From: Zobellella maritima
GTDB taxonomy: Bacteria > Pseudomonadota > Gammaproteobacteria > Enterobacterales > Aeromonadaceae
Direction: 5' to 3'
Length of the DNA stretch: 64,000 bases
Assembly: GCF_003075035.1 (NCBI RefSeq)
Contig: NZ_QCZE01000001.1
Coordinates: forward strand, 754,187 to 818,186
Shown here: one piece after another, positions 30,607 to 40,346 of the stretch
Layout: the number at the start of each line of letters is the position of its first letter
How positions within the stretch are numbered: position 1 is the first letter of the stretch
Program-made: the position numbers and the translations under genes
The notes under the pieces: model-generated
Seen by the model: the letters and a program-made list of their open reading frames with translations, nothing else
Told to the model about the DNA's origin: nothing
The model's database searches: none

Positions 30607-31461
30607 TCAGCGCAATACCAGCAAGGGCGCCCTGGCGGCGGCAATCATGGCGGTGGTGGTACTGCCCACCAGCCACTGGCGAATGCGGGAGTGGCCATAG
30701 GCGCCCATCACCATCAGATCGATATCATGATCCTGCTGATACTGGCTGAGCACCTTGTCCACATCACCGGCGATAATGCTGGCCGGGGCGGTGATGGCGG
30801 CGGATTCCAGGGTGGTTTTGGCCCAGTTCAGTTGCTCCCGGTTATCGTCGGTGTCGGCGCCCACCAGTACCAGGTGGCAGCTGAGCCCCTTGAACAGCGG
30901 ACTCTGGGCCAGCATTTCGACGCCCTTGCGGGTGGTGGCGCTGCCGTCGAAGGCCAGCATGATGTGCCGCGGCTCCTTGAATTCACCCAGGGTGACCAGT
31001 ACCGGCCTGTGGACGGCACGGATCACCTGTTCAACATGGCTGCCCAGATGGGCAAAGGCGGAGCCGCTGTCCTCCCCGTGACGGCCCAATACCAGCAGCC
31101 GGGTATGGGGCTCAAATTCCACCAGGGTGTCGACCAGCTCACCATGGCGCTGCAGGGTGGTGGGCTCTTTCACGCCATCTTTAACGGCGCGATCCCTGGC
31201 CGCTTCCAGCATCAGCCGGCCCTGTTCCTTCGCCAGCCTGGCCCTTTGTTCGTCCAGGCCGGCCAGCTCTTCCAGCAGGTGCTCCTGAGTGCCGAGGCCG
31301 ATGGTCCCGCTCAGATCGGCCAGATCCGGCTGTTTGGCCCTGTCCAGCACATGGATCAGGGTCAGGGGGGCGTCCAGGCGAAGGCTGGCCCAGCTGGCGA
31401 AATCACAGACGGCGCCGGCAAAACCGGAGCCATCGATACATGCCATTACATTGGTGGTCAT
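30607..31461 (-). CDS. Tandem-domain universal stress protein (paralogue)
   Basis: A 284-residue, two-domain Usp protein, start MTTNVMACIDGSGFAGAVCDFASWAS. It shares both domain starts and the second-domain ATP loop (VMGAYGHSRIRQWLVGSTTTAMI) with its neighbour, so the pair arose by duplication. It is 15 bases downstream of the SulP stop on the same strand, pointing to an operon. SulP-Usp pairs recur in marine and halophilic gammaproteobacteria and suggest that the Usp proteins tune anion or bicarbonate transport; this is inference. Confidence 0.93.
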   Translation of the reverse strand: MTTNVMACIDGSGFAGAVCDFASWASLRLDAPLTLIHVLDRAKQPDLADLSGTIGLGTQEHLLEELAGLDEQRARLAKEQGRLMLEAARDRAVKDGVKEPTTLQRHGELVDTLVEFEPHTRLLVLGRHGEDSGSAFAHLGSHVEQVIRAVHRPVLVTLGEFKEPRHIMLAFDGSATTRKGVEMLAQSPLFKGLSCHLVLVGADTDDNREQLNWAKTTLESAAITAPASIIAGDVDKVLSQYQQDHDIDLMVMGAYGHSRIRQWLVGSTTTAMIAAARAPLLVLR

Positions 31462-31476
31462 TATTTTCCCCTTTGT

Positions 31477-32961
31477 TTAGTGGCCCATCAGCTTTTCTAC
31501 CGCGTCGGGTTTATTATGCACGGCGAAGCGGTCCACAAGTGTGGCGCTGGCCTCATTCAGACCAACCAGTTCTACCTCTGTTCCTTCCCGGCGCAGCTTG
31601 AGCACTACCTTGTCGAGCGAGCTGATGGCGGTGATATCCCAGAAATGGGCGCGGCTCAGATCGATGCGTACCATATCGATGGCCTCCTTGAAGTCGAAGG
31701 CGGCGATAAACTGCTCGGATGAGCTGAAGAACACCTGACCCACAACACGGTATTCGCGGGTGCCGCTGTCGGTCAGCTCGGATCCCACGTAGAGGATCTG
31801 GCCCACCTTGTTGGCAAAGAACAGGGCGCTGAGCAGTACCCCGACCAGCACACCGTAGGCCAGGTTGTGTGTGAACACCACCACCACTACAGTGGCGACC
31901 ATCACCACGCTGGAGCTGGTGGGATTGGTGCCCAGGCTGCGCAGGGACTCCCAGCTGAAGGTACCGATGGACACCATGATCATCACCGCCACCAGGGCGG
32001 CCATGGGGATCTGCGATACCCAGGGGCCGAGGAATACCACCAGGATCAGCAGTACCACACCGGCCACCAGGGTGGACAGCCGGCCGCGGCCGCCGGACTT
32101 TACGTTGATCACAGACTGGCCAATCATGGCACAGCCGGCCATACCGCCGAGCAGTCCGGTGGCAATGTTGGCCAGGCCCTGGCCCTTGCACTCGCGGTTC
32201 TTGTCACTCTGGGTGTCGGTCAGATCGTCCACTATGGTCGCGGTCATCATGGATTCAAGCAGACCCACTACGGCCAGTGCCAGCGAGTAGGGGAAGATAA
32301 TGCCCAGGGTTTCAAGGTTGAGGGGCACCTCGGGCCACAGGAAGACCGGCAGGCTGTCGGGCAGCTCGCCCATATCGCCGACGGTACGGATATCGAGGCC
32401 AATCACCAGGGAGACGATGGTCAACACTATGATGCATACCAGCGGCGAGGGCAGCAGTTTGCCGACCACCGGCACCAGCGGCAGCAGATAGATGATGCCG
32501 AGGCCGGCGGCGGTCATGGCGTATACATGCCAGGTCACATCGGTCAGCTCGGGCAATTGCGCCATGAAGATCAGGATGGCCAGGGCATTGACGAAGCCGG
32601 TTACCACGGAGCGGGATACAAAGCGCATCAGCTCGCCCAGCTTCAGGTAGCCGGCGATGATCTGCAGCAGGCCGCACAGCAGGGTGGCAGCCAGCAGATA
32701 TTCAAGGCCGTGCTCCTTGACCAGGGTCACCATCAGCAGCGCCATGGCGCCGGTGGCGGCGGAGATCATCCCCGGCCGGCCGCCGGCAAAGGCGATCACC
32801 ACGGCCATGCTGAAGGACGCATACAGACCGATTTTGGGGTCAACCCCGGCGATGATGGAAAAGGCGATGGCCTCCGGGATCAGGGCCAGGGCCACGACCA
32901 GGCCGGCGAGCACGTCCCCTCTGATGTTGAAGAACCAGGTTTGCTTGATACTGGGCAGCAT
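31477..32961 (-). CDS. SulP-family anion transporter with STAS domain
   Basis: A 494-residue SLC26/SulP permease in the inner membrane with about 12-14 helices in residues 1-390 and a C-terminal cytoplasmic STAS domain (about 400-490). The N-terminal signature [31 protein letters not shown] is intact and the STAS part reads [26 protein letters not shown]. Substrates in the family include sulfate and bicarbonate; the short STAS and Usp neighbours resemble BicA-like bicarbonate carriers, but the substrate is not settled. Start ATG at 32961. Confidence 0.92.
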   Translation of the reverse strand: MLPSIKQTWFFNIRGDVLAGLVVALALIPEAIAFSIIAGVDPKIGLYASFSMAVVIAFAGGRPGMISAATGAMALLMVTLVKEHGLEYLLAATLLCGLLQIIAGYLKLGELMRFVSRSVVTGFVNALAILIFMAQLPELTDVTWHVYAMTAAGLGIIYLLPLVPVVGKLLPSPLVCIIVLTIVSLVIGLDIRTVGDMGELPDSLPVFLWPEVPLNLETLGIIFPYSLALAVVGLLESMMTATIVDDLTDTQSDKNRECKGQGLANIATGLLGGMAGCAMIGQSVINVKSGGRGRLSTLVAGVVLLILVVFLGPWVSQIPMAALVAVMIMVSIGTFSWESLRSLGTNPTSSSVVMVATVVVVVFTHNLAYGVLVGVLLSALFFANKVGQILYVGSELTDSGTREYRVVGQVFFSSSEQFIAAFDFKEAIDMVRIDLSRAHFWDITAISSLDKVVLKLRREGTEVELVGLNEASATLVDRFAVHNKPDAVEKLMGH

Positions 32962-33435
32962 GATTGTTGTTCCAAGTTTGTAGGTAAATAAAAAGCGGTT
33001 TCATCACCTTCCGGGCCGAACGACCGGTTCGGGCCAGGGTGATGGTCAGACATGGAAGAAGCGCACGCAGCGGGCGCCGCAGAAGACGACAACAGCGGGA
33101 AGTTAAGGCCTGGGCGATGTAGGCGCTTTATCCAAAAATGTCATAAATAGTTAATTTTTTATAAGTTTTGATTGTTCAAGCCGGCGTATTATAGGGAGTA
33201 TGGTCAGGGGGCACAAGGATGAGACCCGGCAGAAGCTGGACGCTGCTTTCATTGTCCGGAGTCGGGTCTGCCACAGCCCTGCAGGAGCGGGGCTCGTCGC
33301 CGGGATATGGCGCTCTGCATCATCCGAGGCGGGGCCGCACCAGGCCCGCAACAAAGCATGGGGGCATGATAATAATTGAATGGTATGAATCTTGCCTGTA
33401 GAAATTCAAGACAATCAATTCCTTGAGGACAAAAA
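32962..33435. other. Intergenic stretch between SulP and psiE
   Basis: No coding sequence supported on either strand. An AT-rich part near 33130-33200 probably holds promoter elements for the SulP operon. A REP-like element (CTGCAGGAGCGGGGCTCGTCG, about 33280-33320) lies in the middle, and the psiE promoter is near 33376-33404. Confidence 0.5.
33376..33404 (+). promoter_or_regulatory. Predicted psiE promoter
   Basis: TTGAAT (33376-33381) and TAGAAA (33399-33404) with a 17-base spacer, about 31 bases before the psiE ATG. No Pho box was recognised. Confidence 0.45.
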
Positions 33436-33837
33436 ATGAATGATATGCGGATATTGGGGAGCCAGTTGCTGCACGGGTTACAGTACCTTGGCTTGATCAT
33501 AGTGGCACTGGCGACCCTGGTGGCGGTGGGCATCGAGGTCAACACCATGTGGGTGGCGCGGACCGTGACCCTGGCCGATTTGCTGCTGCTGTTTATCTAT
33601 CTGGAAGTGCTGGCCATGGTGGCCATCTATCTTCAATCGGGCAAGCTGCCGATCCGCATCCCCCTTTATATTTCCATAGTGGCGCTGGCCCGTTACCTGA
33701 TCCTGGACATGAAGGGCATGGACAACCTGCGCCTGATCGTGGTCGCCGGCGCCGCGCTGGTGTTGGCGCTGACCATACTGGTGATCCGTTTCGGGCACAT
33801 CCGCTACCCCTACGACAAGGACGAGGGCGGGCACTAA
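33436..33837 (+). CDS. psiE: PsiE-family membrane protein
   Basis: A 133-residue protein with four hydrophobic segments and the PsiE features IEVNTMWVARTVTLADLLLLFIYLEVLAMV, followed by IRIPLYISIVALARYLILDMK. PsiE of E. coli is phosphate-starvation inducible; its molecular function is unknown. The length agrees with the family. A TTGAGGAC ribosome site precedes the ATG. It converges on the zinc operon and appears monocistronic. Confidence 0.87.
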   Translation: MNDMRILGSQLLHGLQYLGLIIVALATLVAVGIEVNTMWVARTVTLADLLLLFIYLEVLAMVAIYLQSGKLPIRIPLYISIVALARYLILDMKGMDNLRLIVVAGAALVLALTILVIRFGHIRYPYDKDEGGH

Positions 33838-33932
33838 GCGGCATGGTTGAGGGGGAGCGGCAGGCCAGTACAGGCCCGGGGACGGGCCGCCTGCAGGGGA
33901 TGAACCCACCATTCCTCATTCCCCTCTGTCGT

Positions 33933-34415
33933 TCAGAGATCGTAGGGTTCCACGCTCGCTCCTTCCAGAGAATAGGAGGCCTGGGCGATATCATGGCTGG
34001 CGGCGACGGTGCGCAGGGTACCGGTCACCCAGACCGCATCCCACAGATCATCAACCTTGGCCCCTTTGGGGTAGTTTACATAGACAATCTGGTTGGTCGG
34101 GGGCGGCGGTACATGAATACACGCACCAAAATAGGGCACCAGGAAGAAAGTGGTTACCTCCTTGCTGTCGCCTTCGAGCGGGACCACAAAACCGGGCAGG
34201 CGCACCTGCTGGCCATCCAGTGCTGAAATGACCTTGCCAACCGGCTGGGAGGGAATGGCAAACTCGTCATCATGATCCACCGCCGGAGGAAGCGGCGGGT
34301 TCAGCTGCTCTTCCAGCGGAATAAGATCATCCCACTCCAGGGTTTTGTAATCTTCGGCCCAGGCGGGCGAGAGCACCAGCGCAAGGGTGGCAAACAGCCA
34401 GGAAAATCTTGTCAT
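33933..34415 (-). CDS. DUF3299 periplasmic protein, last gene of a zinc ABC operon
   Basis: A 160-residue exported protein with a signal peptide (MTRFSWLFATLALVLSPAWA) and a DUF3299 domain. Conserved are LPGFVVPLEGDSKEVTTFFLVPYFGACIHVPPPP, with a Cys-Ile-His-Val-Pro core that could bind metal, and NQIVYV. Proteins of this kind are commonly encoded with DUF2796 proteins and MacB-like ABC genes. The start overlaps the permease stop by four bases. Possibly a periplasmic partner of the zinc-handling ABC system; its biochemical role is unknown. Confidence 0.82.
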   Translation of the reverse strand: MTRFSWLFATLALVLSPAWAEDYKTLEWDDLIPLEEQLNPPLPPAVDHDDEFAIPSQPVGKVISALDGQQVRLPGFVVPLEGDSKEVTTFFLVPYFGACIHVPPPPTNQIVYVNYPKGAKVDDLWDAVWVTGTLRTVAASHDIAQASYSLEGASVEPYDL

Positions 34416-35652
34416 ATCTTGATACTCATTCCATCATTCACAGAGTAGCGATAGGCCTGCGCGGCAGGCAGCAGGCCGATGATCATGCCCGCCAGCCAGA
34501 TAAGCCCCAACAGGCGCCATTCGGTGGCGGTAGGCAGGCCCGGATAGAATAGCAGGCCGTACTGAGCCTGTACCAGCGGCGCGGCCAGGGTCAGGGCAAG
34601 ATACAGGGCCAGCATGCCCAGCAGTATGCCCAGGCCGGTGAGCACGGCGGCTTCCAGCACCAGCAAGGCAAACAGATGGCGCGGACCGGCCCCCAGCGAG
34701 CGCAGTATGGCCAGCTCCCGACGACGGGCCGACAGACCGGCCAGCAGGGTGGTCAGCATCCCCAGCAGGCCGGCGACCACCACAAACAGGGCGATCAGGG
34801 CCATGGCCTGCTCCGCCATGGCCATCATGCTCCACAACTCGTGCAGGGCAACGCCGGGCAGAATGGCCGACAGCGGTTCGGCCCGGTAGCTATTGATCGC
34901 CCGTTGCAGCTGAAACGCCAGTATCTTGTTGTCCAGCCCCACCAGGAAGGCGGTAATGGCCTGGGGCGTGAGATCGGCGGCACGGGCCTGCTCCTGACTC
35001 AGGTTGTGGGTCTGGCGGCCGCTCTGCCAGCCCAGATGAATGGCTTCCAGGCCGTCCAGACGCACGTGTACGGTTCTGTCCACCGGGGTACCGGTCGGGG
35101 CCAGTATGCCTACCAGGGTGAAAGGCAAGTCCTCATGTTTACTGAACGAGGTATTGCCGGCACCGTGGGCAATGACCAGCGGTTCATTCAGGCGGTAACC
35201 CAGCCGGCGGGCCACATCGGCACCGACCACTGCCTCGAAGGTGTCGGCGAAAGGCCGGCCTTCGGCCAGTTGCAACCGCTGCTGGCGTCCGTAGGCGTAA
35301 TGGCGGAAATAGTCTTCGCTGGTGCCCAATACCCGAAAGCCCTGGTGGGAATCCCCCAGGGAAAGGGGAATGGTCCAGGCGACGCCTTTCTGCTGCCTGA
35401 TCTGCTGATAGGAATCCCAGCTGATATTGTTGGTGGGATTACCCAGCCGGAATACCGAATACAGCAGCAGGTTGATCTGGCCCGAGCGGGCGCCAACGAT
35501 GAGGTCGGTGCCCGAGACGGTGCGGGCAAAACTGTCTTTCAGCTCAACCCGGACTTTTTCCACCCCCACCAGCAGCAGCACACTGATGGCGATGGCCGCC
35601 AGGGTCAGCCCGGCGGTAAGTCGGCGCGCCCACAGACTTTTAAATGCCAGCA

Positions 35653-35659
<7 letters not shown>
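34412..35659 (-). CDS. ABC transporter permease, FtsX/MacB-like
   Basis: A 415-residue permease with one N-terminal helix (LTAGLTLAAIAISVLLLVGVEKVRVEL), a large periplasmic domain, and three C-terminal helices (near ALIALFVVVAGLLGMLTTLLAG, AVLTGLGILLGMLALYLAL, LLGLIWLAGMIIGLLPAAQAY), the type VII topology of FtsX/LolCE/MacB permeases. It overlaps the ATPase by seven bases and the DUF3299 gene by four. Such transporters usually act mechanically on periplasmic partners rather than passing a substrate, so direct zinc transport is uncertain. Confidence 0.9.
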
Positions 35660-36339
<680 letters not shown>

Positions 36340-36341
36340 GG

Positions 36342-36992
36342 TTACCAGTTGATGTGGGGGTGTTGCGGCGTCAGGGTACCGGCCACCTGACCATTGGGTA
36401 CTATACCCTGTATCTCGAGGCGTTCAAGGCTGGGAAAATGGTCAAACAGGGTGACTGCCAGGCCGGTCAGCGCTGTCGGGTTGGCGCAGTGATAATGGTA
36501 ATGAACCTGAATATCGCTATGACCATGTTCATCATCCCCATTATGGTCTGCGTGGTCTGCGTGGTCTGCGTGGTCTGCGTGGTCTGCGTGGTCTGCGTGG
36601 TCTGCGTGGTCTGCGTGGTCTGCGTGGTCTGCATGGTCTGCATGGTCTGCATGGTCTGCATGGTCTGAGTGGTCTGAGTGGTCTGAGTGGTCATCAGTAT
36701 CCGCCATCTTCACCTTTTCCAACGCACATCTGGCCGTGTCGTTCAGGCTGAACAGGGTGTTGGGCTGGCGTACCTTTGCGAGTGCGCCAGCCAGGGTGGC
36801 TTTGTCTTGCTCGGTTTCGGCGGCATGTTCAAAGCCCACTATATCGGCGGCGGGAGCATGCAGTTCCAGTACCAGCTGTTCCCCATCCAGGACAAGGTTG
36901 AGTTGGCCAAAGCCGTGCTCATGCACGCCGAGCGGAGGTTGGGCATGCGCGGTGAAGGGTAGCAGTGACAGGGCGACGGCAAGGTATTTCAT
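36342..36992 (-). CDS. zrgA: DUF2796 periplasmic zinc-binding protein, ZrgA-like
   Basis: A 216-residue secreted protein with a signal peptide (MKYLAVALSLLPFTAHA) and a DUF2796 domain (GVHEHGFGQLNLVLDGEQLVLELHAPA), interrupted by a His/Asp block of three DHS and about a dozen DHA units before HNGDDEHGHSD and VHYHYHC. ZrgA of Vibrio cholerae is a zinc-binding protein with a comparable His/Asp region and acts with an ABC transporter. Here an ABC ATPase and permease follow directly and a Zur-like box overlaps the promoter. The function is therefore probably zinc capture. The repeat count is likely variable. Confidence 0.75.
   Translation of the reverse strand: MKYLAVALSLLPFTAHAQPPLGVHEHGFGQLNLVLDGEQLVLELHAPAADIVGFEHAAETEQDKATLAGALAKVRQPNTLFSLNDTARCALEKVKMADTDDHSDHSDHSDHADHADHADHADHADHADHADHADHADHADHADHADHADHNGDDEHGHSDIQVHYHYHCANPTALTGLAVTLFDHFPSLERLEIQGIVPNGQVAGTLTPQHPHINW
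36542..36694 (-). repeat. 9-base tandem repeat (about 16 units) coding DHA/DHS
   Basis: Units CGTGGTCTG (nine), CATGGTCTG (four) and AGTGGTCTG (two) run without a break, read on the minus strand as (Asp-His-Ala/Ser)n. As the unit is nine bases, slippage changes the number of zinc-binding triplets but never the frame. Confidence 0.95.
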
Positions 36993-37019
36993 GGTGGGGT
37001 CCGTATTCAGTAAAAAATA

Positions 37020-37038
37020 AATGTTATGTTATAACGTT
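37020..37038. promoter_or_regulatory. Zur-like operator
   Basis: AATGTTATGTTATAACGTT is an imperfect 19-base palindrome (14 of 19 positions symmetrical) with the GTTAT-n3-ATAAC core typical of gammaproteobacterial Zur boxes. It covers the -10 element and start of the zrgA-like operon, where zinc-loaded Zur would repress. Confidence 0.65.
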
Positions 37039-37055
37039 GTTTTTAAGGATGTCAA
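37028..37055 (-). promoter_or_regulatory. Predicted sigma70 promoter of the zrgA-like operon
   Basis: On the minus strand TTGACA (-35, 37050-37055) is a perfect consensus, and TATAAC (-10, 37028-37033) follows after 16 bases. The expected transcription start is near 37021, about 29 bases upstream of the ATG at 36992. Confidence 0.72.
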
Positions 37056-37287
37056 AGTGCTCCCATTTGTTTTTTTAATATATTGATAAGAAAAGATAAA
37101 TCCTCTCTGCTTGGACTTGCGCCGGGTTCTTTTATACACTGGCGCTCTGTTTCCTCTGCGTCTTGCTTTTATCTATTAACGACCTCCTGGCAGGATAACC
37201 CTGCGCTGGCGGGCGAAGCAGGTGCCGCTGCAATTGCAACCCGAACCACTTGGCGCGTCATGCCCCCGTGGTGATGCCGGAGTACCC

Positions 37288-39570
37288 ATGTCTGACCATA
37301 AACGAATCGAACCTTATGACGGCGCCGCCGGCGGCTGGGGTGCCCTGGTGTCCACCACCCGGGCCCTGCTCAACAGCAGGCGGCCGCTGGCCAATATCCG
37401 CAACCTGCTCAAGGTCAATCAATCGAAGGGGTTCGATTGTCCCGGCTGTGCCTGGGGCGATGCGGCGGGCCATAGCGTCAACTTCTGCGAAAACGGCGCC
37501 AAGGCGGTGGCCTGGGAGTCAACCGCCAACCAGGTACGGGCGGACTTTTTCCGGACCAACAAGGTCAGTGCCCTGCGCCGGCAGAGCGACTATTTTCTGG
37601 AATACCAGGGCCGCATCGCCGAACCGCTGTGCTATAACCCGGCCACCGACGCCTATGACACCATCAGCTGGCAGGATGCCTTCGAGCTTATCGGCGAAAA
37701 GGTAAAGGCGCTGAGCTCGCCCGATGAGCTGTTGCTCTATACCTCGGGCCGGGCCAGCAATGAAGTGGCCTACCTGTATCAGCTGTTCGGCCGCTTTGTC
37801 GGCACCAACAACTTTCCCGACTGCTCCAATATGTGCCACGAGGCCAGCGGTGTGGGCCTGGGTCAGAGCATAGGGGTGGGCAAGGGCACAGTTACCCTGG
37901 ATGATTTCGAGCAGGCCGATGCCATCTTCGTGTTCGGCCAGAATCCGGGCACCAATCATCCGCGCATGTTACACACCCTGAGCCAGGCGGCGAAAAAGGG
38001 CGCGGCTATCGTCAGCATCAACAACCTCAAGGAGCGGGGCCTGGAGCGGTTCGACAACCCGCAGGATCCCCGGCACATGCTGACCCGCCGAACTTCTTCC
38101 ATCAGCTCCCTGTACTTGTGCCCCAGGCTGGGCGGCGACATGGCGCTGGTGCGCGGTATGGTCAAGCAGCTGTGGGCCTGGCAGCAGCAGGGACGTTCGG
38201 TATTCGACCGGGATTTTATCGAGCGGCATACTCAGGGGCTGGATGATTACCTGCGGTTGGTGGAGCAGACCGACTGGTCCGAGATCGAGAGCCAGTCCGG
38301 CCTGAGCCGGGCGCAGATAGTCGAGGCCGCCGAGGTGTTTGCCGGTGCCAAACGGGTGATCTGCACCTGGGCCATGGGCATTACCCAGCACCGTCATTCA
38401 GTCGCCACAGTGCAGGAAATAGTCAACCTGCAACTGCTGGCGGGACATGTCGGCCGTTCCGGTGCCGGCTTGAGTCCGGTGCGTGGTCACAGCAATGTGC
38501 AGGGCAACCGCACCGTCGGCATCAACGAGCTGCCGAGCGATGACTTCCTGGATCGGTTGGAGGCCCATTTCGAGCGGCCGATGCCGAGAAAGCACGGCCT
38601 GAATACGGTCGAGTCCATCGCCGCCATGGAGCAAGGCACGGCAAAGGCCTTTATCGCCCTGGGCGGCAACTTTGCTGCGGCCGCCCCGGACAGTGCCCGT
38701 ACCGAGGCGGCATTGGCCAACTGCGAGCTGACCGTGCATATCAGCACCAAGCTCAACCGCAGTCACCTGTGGCCGGGCAAGGCCGGGTTGATCCTGCCCT
38801 GCCTGGGCCGCACCGAGCAGGATCTGCAAAACGGCGTGCCCCAGTACATCACGGTGGAAGACTCGTTCAGCATGGTACACGCCTCCCAAGGGATGACGAC
38901 GCCCAACTCCCCCGAGCAGCGCTCGGAGGTAGCGATAGTGGCGGGCATTGCCGCCGCCGTGCTGGGCGAGGAGCAGTTACCCTGGACTGCACTGGCCGGT
39001 AACTATGACCGCATCCGCGAGCTGATCGGCCAAACCATACCGGGGTTTGAACGGATGAATGACCGGCTGTCCACCCCGGGCGGTTTCTATCTGGACAACA
39101 GCGCCGCCCGCCGGGAGTGGCAGACCCCGAGCGGAAAGGCAAACTTTATCGGCAGTCCCTTGCCGCAGCAGCGCTTGCCGTTGGAATATTTGGGCCGGCC
39201 GGTACAGACCCTGCAGACCCTGCGCGCCCACGATCAGTACAACACCACCGTCTACGGGCTGGACGACAGGTACAGAGGGGTGTACGGCCAGCGCATGGTG
39301 CTGTTTATCAACCGGGAGGATATGGCAGATCAGGGTCTGCAAGCCGGGCAGAAGGTCACCCTGCAGTCGGTGTGGTTTGACAACCGGGAGCGCAAGGTCG
39401 AAGGCTTTACCCTGGTGCCCTACGACATACCTCGTGGCAACCTGGCCGCCTATTATCCCGAAACCAACCCGCTGGTGCCGCTCGACAGCGTCGGGGAAAA
39501 CACGGGGACGCCGACGTCGAAATCTGTCGGCGTGGTGTTGATTCCCGAGCAGGAGACCCGGATCCTGTAA
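37288..39570 (+). CDS. FdhF/YdeP-family molybdopterin oxidoreductase
   Basis: A 760-residue cytoplasmic molybdopterin oxidoreductase of the YdeP group, close to the E. coli YdeP length of 759. The N-terminus has a CPGCAWGD pair in place of the four-Cys iron-sulfur motif of true formate dehydrogenases. The presumed molybdenum ligand is the Cys of NMCHEASG; the pterin-binding regions NPGTNHPRMLHTL and RGHSNVQGNRTVGI and the C-terminal guanylate-binding YGQRMVLFINREDM follow. E. coli YdeP supports acid resistance; the substrate is unknown. The ATG at 37288 (MSDHKRIEPYDG) fits the family. It is divergent from the zinc operon. Confidence 0.88.
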   Translation: MSDHKRIEPYDGAAGGWGALVSTTRALLNSRRPLANIRNLLKVNQSKGFDCPGCAWGDAAGHSVNFCENGAKAVAWESTANQVRADFFRTNKVSALRRQSDYFLEYQGRIAEPLCYNPATDAYDTISWQDAFELIGEKVKALSSPDELLLYTSGRASNEVAYLYQLFGRFVGTNNFPDCSNMCHEASGVGLGQSIGVGKGTVTLDDFEQADAIFVFGQNPGTNHPRMLHTLSQAAKKGAAIVSINNLKERGLERFDNPQDPRHMLTRRTSSISSLYLCPRLGGDMALVRGMVKQLWAWQQQGRSVFDRDFIERHTQGLDDYLRLVEQTDWSEIESQSGLSRAQIVEAAEVFAGAKRVICTWAMGITQHRHSVATVQEIVNLQLLAGHVGRSGAGLSPVRGHSNVQGNRTVGINELPSDDFLDRLEAHFERPMPRKHGLNTVESIAAMEQGTAKAFIALGGNFAAAAPDSARTEAALANCELTVHISTKLNRSHLWPGKAGLILPCLGRTEQDLQNGVPQYITVEDSFSMVHASQGMTTPNSPEQRSEVAIVAGIAAAVLGEEQLPWTALAGNYDRIRELIGQTIPGFERMNDRLSTPGGFYLDNSAARREWQTPSGKANFIGSPLPQQRLPLEYLGRPVQTLQTLRAHDQYNTTVYGLDDRYRGVYGQRMVLFINREDMADQGLQAGQKVTLQSVWFDNRERKVEGFTLVPYDIPRGNLAAYYPETNPLVPLDSVGENTGTPTSKSVGVVLIPEQETRIL

Positions 39571-39587
39571 ACGCCGGACGGGTAACC

Positions 39588-39680
39588 CCTGTGGGAGCGG
39601 TGAGCCCGCCGTTATGTGCTGGCAGGCGACCTGCCATCTTTAATATCGGCCGAGGCCGTGCCGCTCCCCAAAAATCAGGC
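39588..39680. repeat. REP-like element pair after the YdeP-family gene
   Basis: CCTGTGGGAGCGGTGAGCCCGCCG at about 39588-39611 and the inverse-type GGCCGTGCCGCTCCCC at about 39654-39669 flank a short spacer with CTGGCAGG. It is a diverged relative of the 10263-10475 cluster. Confidence 0.55.
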
Positions 39681-39784
39681 TATCCGCGGCAATCGCAGCC
39701 GATGGCTTTCAAGGCCCTGAGTGAAAGTCTCATTCAGGGCTTTTGTGATATCATGTGCCAGTTCTCACTTTTCCGGGGCACCCG

Positions 39785-40294
39785 ATGCGTATCGTTCTGC
39801 TGGTGTTTTCTTTATTGCTGAGCGGTTGTCTGGGTATGCCCAGGGATGTGGAGCCGGTGAAGAGTTTCGAGCTGGACCGTTACCTCGGTACCTGGTACGA
39901 AATTGCCCGCCTGGATCATTCTTTCGAGCGGGGGCTGACTCACGTCAGTGCCGACTACAGCCTGCGTGACGACGGCGGGGTGCGGGTACTTAATCGGGGC
40001 TTTGATAAGGCGGAAAATACCTGGCGCGAGGCGGAAGGCAAGGCCTATCTGGTGGCCGACCCGCAGCAGGGCCATTTCAAGGTGTCTTTCTTTGGCCCCT
40101 TCTACAGCTCTTATGTGGTGTTTGAGCTGGACGAGGCCTATCGGTATGCTTTTGTTTCAGGCTACAACCGCTCCTATCTCTGGCTGCTGGCCAGAACGCC
40201 CACCGTCAGCCAGGAAGTTCGAACCCGCTTTATGGTCCGGTCCAAGGCCCTGGGCTTTGATATCGACAGTGTGATTTTTGTGGAGCAGAACTAA
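39785..40294 (+). CDS. blc: Outer membrane lipocalin Blc
   Basis: A 169-residue lipoprotein. The signal ends in the lipobox LLSGC (Cys near residue 16). The lipocalin first signature GTWYEIARLDHSFERGL is followed by VSADYSLRDDGG and later YLWLLARTPTVSQEVR, all typical of Blc. Blc binds lysophospholipids at the inner leaflet of the outer membrane. The start at 39785 (MRIVLLVFSLLLSGC) gives the normal signal length; ten in-frame codons upstream are not part of it. Confidence 0.94.
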   Translation: MRIVLLVFSLLLSGCLGMPRDVEPVKSFELDRYLGTWYEIARLDHSFERGLTHVSADYSLRDDGGVRVLNRGFDKAENTWREAEGKAYLVADPQQGHFKVSFFGPFYSSYVVFELDEAYRYAFVSGYNRSYLWLLARTPTVSQEVRTRFMVRSKALGFDIDSVIFVEQN

Positions 40295-40346
40295 CCGACC
40301 AACGCCCTGGTATCGGGGCCATACCATCGACTCTTGGGGATAATCA

